This document shows, one piece after another, positions 25,227 to 36,026 of a stretch of DNA of 64,000 nucleotides. The DNA comes from Isoetes taiwanensis (Eukaryota; Streptophyta; Lycopodiopsida; Isoetales; Isoetaceae). How positions within the stretch are numbered: position 1 is the stretch's first letter; every line of letters begins with the position of its first letter. A program made the position numbers and the translations under genes. The notes below the pieces were generated by a model. It searched no databases, was not told the origin of the DNA, and saw only the letters and a program-made list of their open reading frames with translations. The DNA is taken from assembly GCA_021234155.1 (NCBI GenBank), contig JAJEKV010000062.1:372001-436000 (forward strand), given 5' to 3'.

Positions 25227-25231
25227 GTTAT

Positions 25232-26293
25232 TGCACTCCAGAATACCACATCCCTTCTACAAAGCTTGTCTAAGACTACATCAACCTCTTTCATATTGCA
25301 CACTGCTAAATTAGCTTGGATCGTCTGCTCGTGCATGTATATGCCATGCCAAATCACATACTTTCAAAATGTTTGTGCCTTCAAATAATGCCCTCAAAAA
25401 GTTTGTACCTTCAATGCTTAAAAGGACACGAGGCCAATGTATAGCAGCATTTACTACACATGTTCAGTCGAAGAACAACCCAAGGCAACCTCTGTAACCA
25501 CGCAATTAGAAGCATAAATATTATAATTTGAAGCGTGCATAGTCCATATATTAGCAAGTATTCAGATTGTTATATCCCAAAACTACGTAAATGCAAATGC
25601 ATAAGCTCCAGGAACACATAGATGCTGCTTCATCGATGTTAATTATAGATAGCACAATTATGCCACATATAGATTAGAGTTAACATGACCAGAGCATGTA
25701 ATATGTGCACTACAAGAGTAAGTCAATCATAGACTTGTTTCTCTACTGTTCCAAATGCAGAATTCATAGTCTTTAATCCACTAAGCACTTAGAAATATAA
25801 AACCCTTTATGAAGCATTCATAATATAGCGAATATTATCCCGCTTAATTATTAATTCAGAGCAAATGCCTTAAGAAGCACACAAGAACTTCTTTATTCTG
25901 TAGTTATAAACATGAGAAATACCTTCTAACAAAGCCAATGCTATGAATATTAGGACATACTACTAAATAGAGCAAAAGCTATAAATCATTAATCGCGTTG
26001 TAACTTATCTATTTTGTCCATTTGCTGCTAACGCAATTAAGACGTATTTTACAACAAATGCTATGGATATTAAGGCTTATTACTAGAAAGAGCATAATCT
26101 TAGGGAATAGTAAATTTCTCATGGACGTGTAATTGTGTGTTACATGGATTATGAATCTTATTACGGGGACTACAAACCAGGAGATGAGGATTTATAAGAA
26201 ATTGCATCCTCAATTTCAAAGGCTTGATGGTCGTTGATTTTTACCTATTTATGTTCGCGCATTAGTATCTCTATCTTTGTTACATTTTCGTTC
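25232..26293. other. Unassigned AT-rich stretch
   Basis: No frame, repeat end or domain recognised. The base composition resembles other gene-free parts of the window. Confidence 0.5.
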
Positions 26294-26656
26294 TAAGGGT
26301 ACCTTCGTACCCGCCGTTAAGTTAGGATTGCGTTAAGCTTTTAACGGATTTTAGATTCACACCACAAGTTAGGTTAGTGTTCTGTTAAGTTAAATAATTA
26401 GTATTCCGTTAGATCTTTTAACTTAAAATCTCTAACCCAGACACTCTTCAGACCAATTTACATTAGGTTAACAAATTTAACGAAAAGTTAACCCAAAAAT
26501 CAAAATCAACTAAAAATTAAAGTGACCTCCGGAGGTCACTATAACTGTGGCTATTCCGGAGCTCGAGCTCGACAGTGATGAAGATGGCTTTAGAGCAAGC
26601 AAGAAGGGGCTCTGGAGACCAACTATGTGTACTGAACTTGATAATCTGCATTGCAG

Positions 26657-27022
26657 GTTTATGATGCAGGTGGAAGAATCTGGAGGACAGAAGGAGAGGA
26701 GCAAAAGAAAGGACTTCAGGATCTGATAGATGTGTTCGTTTTGCTTGATGATGCTCTTAAAAAGGTGAGCAATGAAAAACCCTTTTTTGGAGGTGATGAA
26801 ATAGGGTTTGTAGATGTAGCATTTGGTCCATTTGCATGTTGGTTCCGTACATGGAAAACCATAGATGGATTTAAATTACCTGGAGAAGATCATTGCCCCA
26901 GACTTAACAGATTTCTCAAGGTCTATTCTGAACATCCTACTGTGAAGAAAGTTCTCCCAGACCCTGAGAAAATTCTAGAGTTTGCTCAAGCTTGGAGAAC
27001 CCGTTGGCTGAAGTCATCTTAA
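26657..27022 (+). pseudogene. Tau-class glutathione S-transferase, C-terminal exon only
   Basis: An acceptor TTGCAG (26651-26656) opens a 121-codon frame that ends at a natural stop. It contains KPFFGGDEIGFVDVAFGPF, the tau-GST C-terminal helical signature, then HPTVKKVLPDP and the end LEFAQAWRTRW. This corresponds to exon 2 of the usual two-exon plant GSTU gene. Exon 1, with the thioredoxin-fold glutathione site and its catalytic serine, is not found upstream; only 360 bp of the transposon precede this exon. As it stands it cannot make an active enzyme, though the frame is undamaged, which suggests recent capture or some expression as a fusion. Confidence 0.85.
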
Positions 27023-27819
27023 TACGAGATCTACCTTATTATATCCCTTCAAATAAAACACAAGTCTGATAGGGATGCCCTGAATGCATGTTTATGGTGT
27101 TGATGATGAGTTTATGTCAACTACGAAAAGCACTATGCAGCATGGATTGAGGTTTAGCATTGCTGACTCTATTGAGGTATAAATATGAGAGGGAAAGGGA
27201 GCACAGTTCCTGCAAAATGGATGGTGATCCTTTTCTTTGGAAGCTTTTGTCTCGGCATGATATTCAAGAGGTATGCACTTAACTATGTAGTAGGTTTGTA
27301 AGTGTCTTCAACACGAATCTATTAATCGTTTTAGTCCTTTTAGGAAGTGTTTCTTACGAATTTTTAGCATGCATCAGATTGTGACATGTCTGAGATTAGG
27401 GTGCTTTATTAGACTGTAAAGATACAATGTTACATTAGCCTAATTGCTGAAACTTGCCATAGTCCATACTTTTAAACAATATCTAATATTCAACCGTAGA
27501 GTGCTCATAGGCTATCTTCGCATTCATGTAAGATTTAACTCGGCTTAAATTTGATACACTTGTCCGTGAGCATAGAATAGTGTTTTTGAGGAAAAGCAAA
27601 TACTTACAAGCATTTGATGAGCGCAGGAAAGGAATTGCTGTCCGTGATTTATTATAGGCCAAGTAAACTCGTACTCATTGATTCAAGATGATCTTGCCTT
27701 TAAATTTATTTATCGCCCATTCTTTGCAAGCATTCACACCGATGGCATTCGACTACTCTAATGTAATCACGGAGGCCATTTGACGTGGTGAAGCGATCGC
27801 TTTTCCTTGTCGTGTCTAG

Positions 27820-27993
27820 AAATTCAAGAACTTATTAGAAGGAAAACGGATTCATGCTATCATCATAGAAAGTGGAGTAGAAGTAGATCCTTATATAGAG
27901 AATCATCTTGTACAAATGTATGGTAAATGTGATGCTCTGCATGAAGCCTGGAATGTTTTTATTAACATGAAAAGGCGCAATGTGTTCTCTTAA
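27820..27993 (+). pseudogene. PPR repeat fragment
   Basis: A 57-codon open stretch contains LLEGKRIHAIIIESGVEVD, HLVQMYGKCDALHEA and RRNVFS followed by a stop. These are the linked L/S-type repeats of plant PLS-class pentatricopeptide proteins, in the part where NVFSW normally follows. Both sides end abruptly inside the repeat array. It lies 0.8 kb from the GST exon in the same TIR element and the same strand. Confidence 0.85.
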
Positions 27994-28178
27994 GTTAAAA
28001 AAAAAGGAACATAACTTATTTTGGTATGAAAGGATTTAATTGATTTATGTTATGTTAAAATTTTAACGGAAAATTACCTTAATCTTGGTGCGAACGTAAT
28101 TGTTTTTTATAGGTTTAACTTGGTAGTTAAAAAAATTAACTTAATCCTAATCTAAGGGCGGGTGCGAAGGTACCCTAA

Positions 28179-31071
28179 GTGTTCTATATAAATTATTTTC
28201 AAATTTCAAAGATTCGAGTGTTAATATCTAGCATTATAACAGGGGGTTTTTTTTGTGGATTTTATACTTTTGGCATGGTTTCATATGATTTCATGGGCGA
28301 TTACACTCCAGGCATACTTCATCAAGATATCTAGAGTGCAATTCAAGTTTTGCATACAATTTGTGCAGGGTAATTTTTTTCATCCCTCCTCATCGATAGT
28401 GATCGAGGCTTACAAAGAAAGCCCTCTCTTTAATTCAAAAGATCCAAGGCTTATAATAAAAGCCCTTTTCATGAGATTAGGGCACCTTAGGTTTGTGGAA
28501 TCGATGATGGTAATGCTTACTTCGAGTCATGGATAGCCGATGGAATAGGGCTTATCTCAGCTTCATTCTAATCATCCAAGGGTAGGTCAGTCCTCTTTTA
28601 TTTTTCCATTCGTGTGTATTTCTCAAGTAGGATTTCTTCATGGATCGAAGACTGCAGGATTTTTCTCTCCCAATCCGGTTATCTTATTAGCTTTTCTTAT
28701 GCAAGAATTGATGTATTACGTAACTATTTTCGCTTCGATCCGCTTTGATCCGCTTTTCGGCGTAAAGGGCTTCACAAATTAACGGAATTCCCACAATCTA
28801 TGGATCCTTAACTCAGCCTAACAAAAGGGCTTAGCCTCGAAAGATAACTCCCGGTGATTTCAGAGGCTGCACGATCACGAACAGTGGCAGGTTTTCTTAG
28901 GCGGTATTCGGGGCTGCTTTATGCTCGAAAGTGGATTTTATGTACACTCGCATGGACAATATGATAATTCCCAAGGATGGCACGATTGGGGCATTCCCGT
29001 AGACAAAGGTACCCTTCTAATTCTTCTCATTGTTTGATTTTAGCCCTGTTTTCCTTACCTAATCCATCAATGTTAGCTCGCTTACAAAGGAGTAAATCAT
29101 ACAAATTCGCTCCAAAGCATAAAATCCCTCGCTTTGAACGCCTATAGCCATTTATGGCGAGACATACTTGTGATTTTTCTTCACGCTAAGTTTTAAAAGA
29201 TGATGTTTCGCAACCCGACCATGTTAAAGCTCTTATAAAGAAAAATCACTCTCTTTATCCGGAATATTGATTGCCCAAAACCGCTATACCCTGCGGCTTC
29301 AGAATCCGCAAAAAGGTATAACCAAAAGCAAGATGCCTATAATGATGTGGGCTAACAATTTTGTCAGCTTCGAATGGACCTAAAGTGCTTCGATGCATAC
29401 ATGCAAGTGGGATCATGACCCGGCTGTGCAAGCAAACAAGAGTAGTAAAATCGGGTAAGAGCGACAAATTTTATTGAGTCGAGAGTCGCCGCTCGACCAC
29501 TCAGCTTCTTTCCAATCCCATTTTAGAAGCTTATGGATTTTAATGATACCGATAGTGAACTCATAAAGAGGTGCTATTAAAAATGACGTGTTAAAGACCA
29601 TTTAAAGAGTATGGCTATGGCTAAACAAACATGGCAATACACTGGTTCTTAAAGATGCCTAATTCCAAAGCTTCTAAATTTGGCAGCTTTGAGCTTCAAC
29701 GGCTTTATAGTGTGAGCACTCGTGAAAATTGGGTGAATTCGTTCCGGAATTTTTGGACTTAAAGCAATAATATAGCATGCCTTGATATTTGAACTTGCAT
29801 TAACTGAAGTTTCTTGCCGTGCCCCTTCATAAGTGAGAGCTCGCTAAGGTGACACCAAATGGCAAATGCTTTATTAATAGCCGCTGGTAGTGGAGACAAA
29901 TCTTGAACTCACTTCAAGTAATGGCAAATGTCGCCAGTTTTACCAATATCTTATTTTATTCCATGTATTTCACCCCGTTTCTTCAAAGTCCTACTACAAA
30001 GAAAGATTTCTATGAGATATGTTTTTTCACATCTCTATTGCTTGTTGAGCAAGAATTTATATATGTTGGTTTGAACTTGTATTAGTACAATGGATGTTTC
30101 TTCATTTCATGTCAGGAAGATTTTCCCATTTTCTTCTGCTTTTTAGTTAGGCCCAAAGGCCTTTTTAATATAACAATCAACACACAACTACCATTAACAT
30201 TATTAACATAAACCATCAGATTTAACATTATTTAAATTGTAATCCCCCTTAAACCCCCTTTGGGTGCATATTCACACTGTGGGTTACGTGAGCCAGAGCC
30301 CCAAAATATATTTACAATACATGTAAAATTAACACCTCATTAAGTACATTCCCTTCAAACCTTATAGTATTTTGCAAACCTTTAATATACGCGAGAGATA
30401 CAAAAAATCTTGTACATGCATACCCCACAAACGAGGATCAAGCATGTGACGGCCCGTATCTCGAATAATGGGCAAATATGCCCATCCGTTCCAGTTCCCA
30501 TTCCGAATTTTGGGTCCAAGTTCCCGTTTTTGTTCAGGATAGCTATGGGTTAAACACCAATTTTATGCACAACAAAAAAGAATGGCTCAAACGAAACTAG
30601 TTGATGGGTTCAAGATGTGAATCCAGTTGTCAATGCCATAACGCTTTACATTAGATTAGATTACATGCAGCACTACTCACGAATTTATCAATGCATCCAT
30701 TACTATTGCATGCAGGCACAATTGATCAAGAAAATCATCATCCATCATTCGTATACTCCTATTCCACATCTTATACTTTGATATAGACACACTCCACGTG
30801 GGATAAATGATCTACATAAAACAGACCATCTAGTTACAGGAATTTGACAAATAAAGTCTCCACATACATCCACATACCAACAAGAAAATTACTTATTACA
30901 GTTGTTGTGCAGCTTAAGGTAGTTTGTAACCCTTCATCATGCATTTTCTGAAAAAGTTCGAAAGCAAGATTGTCTTGACAGTGCTACACATATATCAACG
31001 ACCATAGCATTGCAAGGTTTCAAATATTTGATGAATCATACAAAACACAACTAGCCTTCAGGATTATTTGT
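28179..31071. other. Unassigned stretch
   Basis: Short frames only. A minus-strand pair at 29255-29601 has LGPFEADKIVSP, faintly like the C-terminal tail of a Gypsy polyprotein, but too little to name. No LTRs or TIRs were found around it. Confidence 0.4.
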
Positions 31072-31410
31072 CTACTCTAATATTTTCTTTCTGTGTTCTA
31101 TCAAGGCATCCATATTTGTACTTCGTGAGATATCTTTTAAAAGGAGTGATACCTCCTCTATGGGTTCATCAAGGTTCTGTCCACTGCCTTCTGAATGTTT
31201 TGCTACTTGATCAAATTGAGCCTGTTCCTGCATGTGTACATCGAACAGGCGACAACCACCCCTGTAGGTGAAAAATGCTAGGCACCATGCTTTAGCATGA
31301 AGTTTGTTTGCCAACAAATCTGTGCGATAACCACCCCTGTAGGTGGAAAATGCTAGGCGCCATGCTTTAGTGTGAAGTTTGTTTGCCAACAAATCTGTGG
31401 CATTCTTCAC
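31072..31410 (-). CDS. Small hypothetical protein with an internal 25-residue duplication
   Basis: A 112-codon frame begins MKNATDLLANKLH and ends at a stop at 31072. Residues from about 4 to 53 are two consecutive 25-residue copies (each starting TDLLANKLH and ending TYRGG plus two residues). An acidic middle (DEPIEEVSLLLKD) and a basic end (IEHRKKILE) follow. I know no family with this pattern. It lies 0.2 kb downstream of the PPR gene on the same strand, so it might instead be transcribed 3' flanking sequence. An in-frame 75-bp duplication is mild evidence that the frame matters. Confidence 0.35.
   Translation of the reverse strand: MKNATDLLANKLHTKAWRLAFSTYRGGYRTDLLANKLHAKAWCLAFFTYRGGCRLFDVHMQEQAQFDQVAKHSEGSGQNLDEPIEEVSLLLKDISRSTNMDALIEHRKKILE
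31254..31403. repeat. 75-bp tandem duplication, two copies
   Basis: AACCACCCCTGTAGGTG starts at 31254 and again at 31329, followed by near-identical AATGCTAGGC, CATGCTTTAG and GTTTGCCAACAAATCTGTG words. The step of 75 bp is a whole number of codons. Confidence 0.9.
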
Positions 31411-31620
31411 CAGTTTCTGTGAGGAATGATGGTGCCTAAACTTTTAGTTATTAGCAATTAAGATGTCAATTATTCCATTTGATTTTGCAGTATCTGTAAA
31501 AGTTCCCTTTGTCATTGATCAGCCGGCTTGCAACAGCACTTCCAAATGTAAAGTCTGGGTTTATCCCCAAAACCAGTGCACTTCAATTAAAATGCTCAAT
31601 GATTCTATTGAGTCCCCAAA

Positions 31621-33012
31621 CTAGCGCACTTCTGTCACAATCTGATTCTGCATCGAACTGTATTTCAACCAATCAACCCCTCTAGCCTCCAATCTTCTTC
31701 TTACCTTTGCAGCATCATCCCACCTGCCATTTGCAGAATATATATTTGAAAGCAATACAAGAGCTACGACGTTGGTTGGGTCTAACCTTATGACATTTTC
31801 TACAGCATGTTCAGCAAGAGTCACATACCCATGTATCTTACATGCACTAAGAACAGCCAACCAGACCACAATGCTTGGTTGGAATGGCATGCCATAGATT
31901 AGCTCCTTTGCCTCATCAAGACGACCAACACGGCTAAGCAGGTCAACCATGCACGCATAATGCTTCATTGATGGAGTGATACCATGAAGCTGACACATTA
32001 GATAGAAATAGTACCGACCTTCCTCAACTAGGCAACCATGGCTACATGCAAAGAGAACAGAAAGAAAGGAAATTTCATCTGGTTGCACAGACTCATATTG
32101 CATATGGTCGAAAAGTTCTAGTGCTTCCTTTCCATGGCCATGCTGCGCATATCCTGCAATTACTGCATTCCATGACACAACATCTCGCAAAGGCATCCTG
32201 TCAAAATTCTCTAGTGCAGCTTCTATATCCCCAAACTTTGCATACATATCAACAACAGCATTCCCTAAATAAAGATCTGATTTACCTCCAGATTGAATGC
32301 TGCTGGCATGAATCCATTTCCCAAGTTGAGAAGATGATACAAGAATGCATGCACATAGCACATTCACAAAAGTAACTGCATTTGGTATTCCTCCGCATTG
32401 TTGCATTTCCTTGAACAGGTTGAGGGCTTCTGCTCCATTTTCATCTCGCACATATCCTGCAATCAATGTCGTCCATGTGAAAACATCACGCAGTTTTGCG
32501 AAGTTAAATATGAGACGACTATCTTCCAAACTACCACATTTCATATACATATCAATTAGTGTATTGCTCAAAACAAGGTTAGACTCATATCTAGCTTTAA
32601 GGACATCTGCATGCACTTGCTTCCCCTGCCCCATAGCTAATAAGCAAGTGCAGGCACTTAGAACACTGACATAAGTGACCACATTCGGTTTTACATCTTC
32701 CTGCTCCATTCGCCTGTACAGCTGAAGCGCCTCATTGCCATATCCATAGTAATCATATCCTGAAATGATTGTAGTCCATGTAAAAACATTCCGAGACTCC
32801 ATTCTGTCAAAGATATGGCAGCTATAGTCCAAAATCCTGCACTTGGCATATAAATTAAGAAGGATGTTCTCCAGGAACATGCTCGGCGTTACAAGATTTT
32901 TCAAAAGTTGTGCATGTATATGTTTTCCCTCTGCAAGAGCTCTCTTGTTCACACAGCCCTGCAGCTGGGAGCCATAAATTTTGAAGTATTTCAAGGCATC
33001 ACGATGACACAT
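31621..33012 (-). CDS. PLS-class pentatricopeptide repeat protein
   Basis: An intronless 463-residue frame begins with ATG at 33012. Repeats follow the P1-L1-S1 plan with a period near 101 residues: NVFTWTTIISGY at about 75, DVFTWTTLIAGY at about 176 and DVVSWNAVIAGYAQHG at about 277. Each is followed by an EAL.L(F/Y) helix and KPN/QPD-type linker. Residues about 330-440 are the E1/E2-like end (MKHYACMVDLLSRVGRLDEA, LSNIYSANGRWDDAA, VRRRLEARGV). After that the usual CSWIE motif and any DYW deaminase are absent: the frame runs LKYSSMQNQIVTEVR to a stop. Family members bind organellar RNA for editing or processing. No clear transit peptide is seen at this start, so the true start may be further upstream, or the gene may be 5'- and 3'-truncated. 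Confidence 0.85.
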   Translation of the reverse strand: MCHRDALKYFKIYGSQLQGCVNKRALAEGKHIHAQLLKNLVTPSMFLENILLNLYAKCRILDYSCHIFDRMESRNVFTWTTIISGYDYYGYGNEALQLYRRMEQEDVKPNVVTYVSVLSACTCLLAMGQGKQVHADVLKARYESNLVLSNTLIDMYMKCGSLEDSRLIFNFAKLRDVFTWTTLIAGYVRDENGAEALNLFKEMQQCGGIPNAVTFVNVLCACILVSSSQLGKWIHASSIQSGGKSDLYLGNAVVDMYAKFGDIEAALENFDRMPLRDVVSWNAVIAGYAQHGHGKEALELFDHMQYESVQPDEISFLSVLFACSHGCLVEEGRYYFYLMCQLHGITPSMKHYACMVDLLSRVGRLDEAKELIYGMPFQPSIVVWLAVLSACKIHGYVTLAEHAVENVIRLDPTNVVALVLLSNIYSANGRWDDAAKVRRRLEARGVDWLKYSSMQNQIVTEVR

Positions 33013-34901
33013 GTATTATCTCTTGAACTATTATTTTTCTGGCATATCCTAGTTCCGTGTTTCACACAGCTAACCATTTACTATCATCACGTGCAACATG
33101 CCATCTAACAATCAACCGTTTAAACTAAAGGGATTTTAACAGAGATTTTAGGTTACGCTTGCCCCAAGTAATGCAGAAGATCTTCAAGATCGGCTATGGT
33201 GTGCTGAAGCACACAAAATGAGCACTAAACATAGCGAATGTGTCATGGCCATAGAGAGACCAGAATAATCGCCTTTCAAAAAGACATGAAACTTAACATA
33301 TTTTCCAGCGGGACTTTTTCATATGCGGATGGCTCTACCGTACTCGGATGGCTCCTACACATTTCGGGGAAAGAAACAACGGTCTCAAGTTCTTACCTTG
33401 GCTTTCCACAAGGAGCTGCATCGGTTATCTTCTGCCACCATATTGAACCCTAACGTTAAAATCTACTGTTGCATGGGTCGTTTGTGCAAATTTCATTTTA
33501 TTCATCAAATAAGCTTGTTGTGCCAGAAAAAGACCGAAATGCAAGAATATAAGACTGGTGTTTATTATATAATAAGCCCAATGAATGGATGATCTGCATA
33601 TGCATTTGTAAATACTTTTGCAGCCTTCGCGGCTTCACGCTATTCATACATCCTGCACATGCAATTTAAGATTCTAAAAAATTTTGCAACCTTCGAGATT
33701 AAAAAAACCACAAATCTATTCTTTCTTTATTTTTCTTCTCAAAAACAAGAATATGATATGCCAGTGGACCTCTAGAGGTTTCCCATTCGTTCCAAAGGGT
33801 TCCAAACAGCTGTAAATGTCCTACTTCTTAAACCTCTCATGCATAGGGCACTCCATTCCCTCGTACATCTGCTGTCCAGATAACCATTTCCCAACACTTC
33901 AATTTCTCTTCTATAGTATCTCCAGATCAGGCGCAAGCCTTCAGTCCTTACAGCCTCCAGGTAAGCTGCAAGTACATTCTTATAAACCCTTTGATCTATT
34001 TCCTGCAAAATTGACCATCCACATGCTACTCTTTGTACTAGGGGGATTGACCATCCATAAGATACAGTAACTTGAAAAGAAATTCATGTAACTGTGCCAG
34101 CTTTGGATCTGTTTTGTGTATTATATCAGAAATAATGTCATGGTTTTAAGTAAAGCAAACTAATAAACTGATTATTCTCGCAAAGGGATAATAGAATGCT
34201 GAAAGGACAAAAAGTTGGCATGTTTGTTAGACAAACAACAAAGCACTGTATCCTAACAGCAGAAACATCGTATTTTAAAAGCACATAGCGACATTCCAGC
34301 TAAAACCAACTGCAGAATCGTGATAACCTCACAACTGGTGATTCATAACTAATGCATTATAATCAATTACTGTGATTGGCAAAAATATCTATATTTTGTA
34401 ATGAATAACAGAGTTCCCCACTGAAGTAGAAAACCCCAATCAGATAACATCAAGTGCTTCATAAACCATGAAGCCAGGTATTTCGAACAAACGTGAATTC
34501 AGAAAAATACTTCATAAAAATTTTGAAGTTTGGTCATGAGAGCAATCACAGCCTGCCTCTAACAGGGTCAGAGAAATTGAGCAGTAAATCTCAGGCAATT
34601 CCCAGATCCTTCCACAACTGAGATATAATGTGCATCTGAAATGAGAAAATGCCCACCTAGCCTCAACATTCCCCAAACTGCATTGAGAAAACCTAAAATA
34701 GCAATGACATTGTCACAAAAGCAGGCTCCATGGCAAAGATGACTTACATGTGATGCAAACTAAAGCACAGGCTTGAATGGCAAAAAAGAACTACTACAAT
34801 CAATGGGGTAAAAGTATAACATTATTCCAAAGGGCACTTAAGCCCACTCATTCCCCCCCAAAGCGCCGCCAACTCCCAAGCCCCTGCCCACACAACAGAA
34901 C
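33013..34901. other. Spacer between PPR and SMT2
   Basis: No recognised gene. A 78-codon minus frame at 33772-34008 has no family resemblance. The 3' part (about 34,400-34,900) probably includes the 3' untranslated region of the sterol methyltransferase gene; no canonical poly(A) signal can be fixed. Confidence 0.45.
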
Positions 34902-36026
34902 TCACTGATTCTGTGCTGGCTTGCGACAAACTAAAAGATGCATTGGACTGAATATCCCAGTTTCTCCGCCACGAGTAAGATACACTGCAGTCTTAAACAA
35001 CATTTCATGAACTTCAACCACACCTTGAGGGGCTATACCCAAAAATGAGAGCAATGCAATTACCACATGATTCCTATAATATGAAAGCTTTCCCATTTGC
35101 AGGCGTTTCCACCATGGCAAAGCAGGGGGGAGAGCTAAATCTCTGTCCTCCAGAACCTCAAAACCCACTTCTTTGGCAATAGCACCAACCTGACTGAAGC
35201 TCCTTAATCCAGGCAAGGCATCACCATGCTCAATGCCATGGATGATCTCCCTATGCTCAGCATCATCAGCATTATACTTAGGAGTGGTAACCCATTCATA
35301 AGTTACATACAGCTGCCCAGGCTTTAAAACACGATAGATCTCAGCATAAACATCTTTTAGCTGAGGTGCATGACATGTTGCCTCTATGGAATAAGCTGCA
35401 TCAAAAGAGTTATCTGGGAAAGGCATACTCAAAAAATTGCCACAAATAACCTCACAGAGGTTATCTAACTGAGCCTTTTTATTATGACTTCTAGCTCTTG
35501 CTACCTGGTAGTCGTTGATAGTAATCCCCACCACATGTGCTCGAGAATGACTAGCAATCGCCCTCATAGGTCCACCGACGCCACAACCAGCATCCAACAC
35601 CTTCATTCCAGGCTTCAGTTTTAGCAGATCCGCAACCTTTTCTTCATGCAAACGTGTTTCTTCTTTATGAGACTTGCCAGATACTGCCGGAGAAAAATGA
35701 AAGCTTTGGCCCCAACCCCACTCATAAATATCTGTTACCAGATTATAGAAGGTATCTACAAGCTTGGGCACTCGCTCTTTCATGGTGATCTGCGCTGGTT
35801 TGTCAAAGAAAGCCGCATACTCACGATAGTTATCAGCAACCTGCTCCCTTGCAAGAGATCCACCACCAAGATCAACAGCCCTTTTCCCCTTCGTTTCTGC
35901 AGAACCTGCAATGCAAAGGGCCCAGTATATGCCCCCAAACAAGGCCGCTCCAGTTCCAACGAGGCCCCAAACTGTGATCCAGTTACTACCCATCAGAGCT
36001 TCCATAGCGGCTCCTGCTATTGTCAT
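34902..36026 (-). CDS. SMT2: Sterol C24-methyltransferase, SMT2 class (24-methylenelophenol C-methyltransferase)
   Basis: A complete intronless 374-residue protein. The N-terminus has a membrane segment at about 16-41, then the SMT2-type KGKRAVDL at 47-54. Sterol-binding region YEWGWGQSFHFSP spans 101-113. The SAM-binding motif I is VLDAGCGVGGP (143-153), with GITINDYQ at 167-174. The conserved IEATCHAP is at 214-221 and YRVLKPG at 231-237. The tail GETGIFSPMH is the family's C-terminal signature. The sequence resembles plant SMT2/3 (second methylation, making 24-ethyl sterols such as sitosterol) rather than SMT1 (cycloartenol as substrate), because of the long hydrophobic N-terminus and KSHKEETRLHEE. 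The lack of introns matches SMT2 genes in seed plants. It acts at the endoplasmic reticulum. No defect is visible. Confidence 0.95.
   Translation of the reverse strand: MTIAGAAMEALMGSNWITVWGLVGTGAALFGGIYWALCIAGSAETKGKRAVDLGGGSLAREQVADNYREYAAFFDKPAQITMKERVPKLVDTFYNLVTDIYEWGWGQSFHFSPAVSGKSHKEETRLHEEKVADLLKLKPGMKVLDAGCGVGGPMRAIASHSRAHVVGITINDYQVARARSHNKKAQLDNLCEVICGNFLSMPFPDNSFDAAYSIEATCHAPQLKDVYAEIYRVLKPGQLYVTYEWVTTPKYNADDAEHREIIHGIEHGDALPGLRSFSQVGAIAKEVGFEVLEDRDLALPPALPWWKRLQMGKLSYYRNHVVIALLSFLGIAPQGVVEVHEMLFKTAVYLTRGGETGIFSPMHLLVCRKPAQNQ

Larger units (their letters stand above)
26297..28175. mobile_element. PIF/Harbinger-like TIR element carrying gene fragments
   Basis: Inverted ends of about 40 bp match well. 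The left end starts GGGTACCTTCGTACCCGCC and the right end, complemented, starts GGGTACCTTCGCACCCGCC; TTAGGATT follows in both. The element is bounded by TAA on each side (26294-26296 and 28176-28178), the 3-bp TWA duplication typical of PIF/Harbinger. At 1,879 bp it has no transposase and instead holds a GST exon and a PPR piece, both on the plus strand. I read it as a non-autonomous element that has captured host exons; the superfamily name is inferred from duplication and termini only. Confidence 0.75.

Noticed and set aside
29255-29601. Possible Gypsy polyprotein C-terminus (LGPFEADKIVSP)
   Set aside because: Only a handful of residues resemble the family and no LTR, PBS or other pol block is nearby.
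30180-30560. AT-rich segment with ATTAACATTATTAACAT words, checked as a possible MITE
   Set aside because: No inverted ends or target duplication visible.
32046-32674. Two 109-codon plus frames
   Set aside because: They lie wholly antisense to the PPR repeats and reflect its codon pattern.
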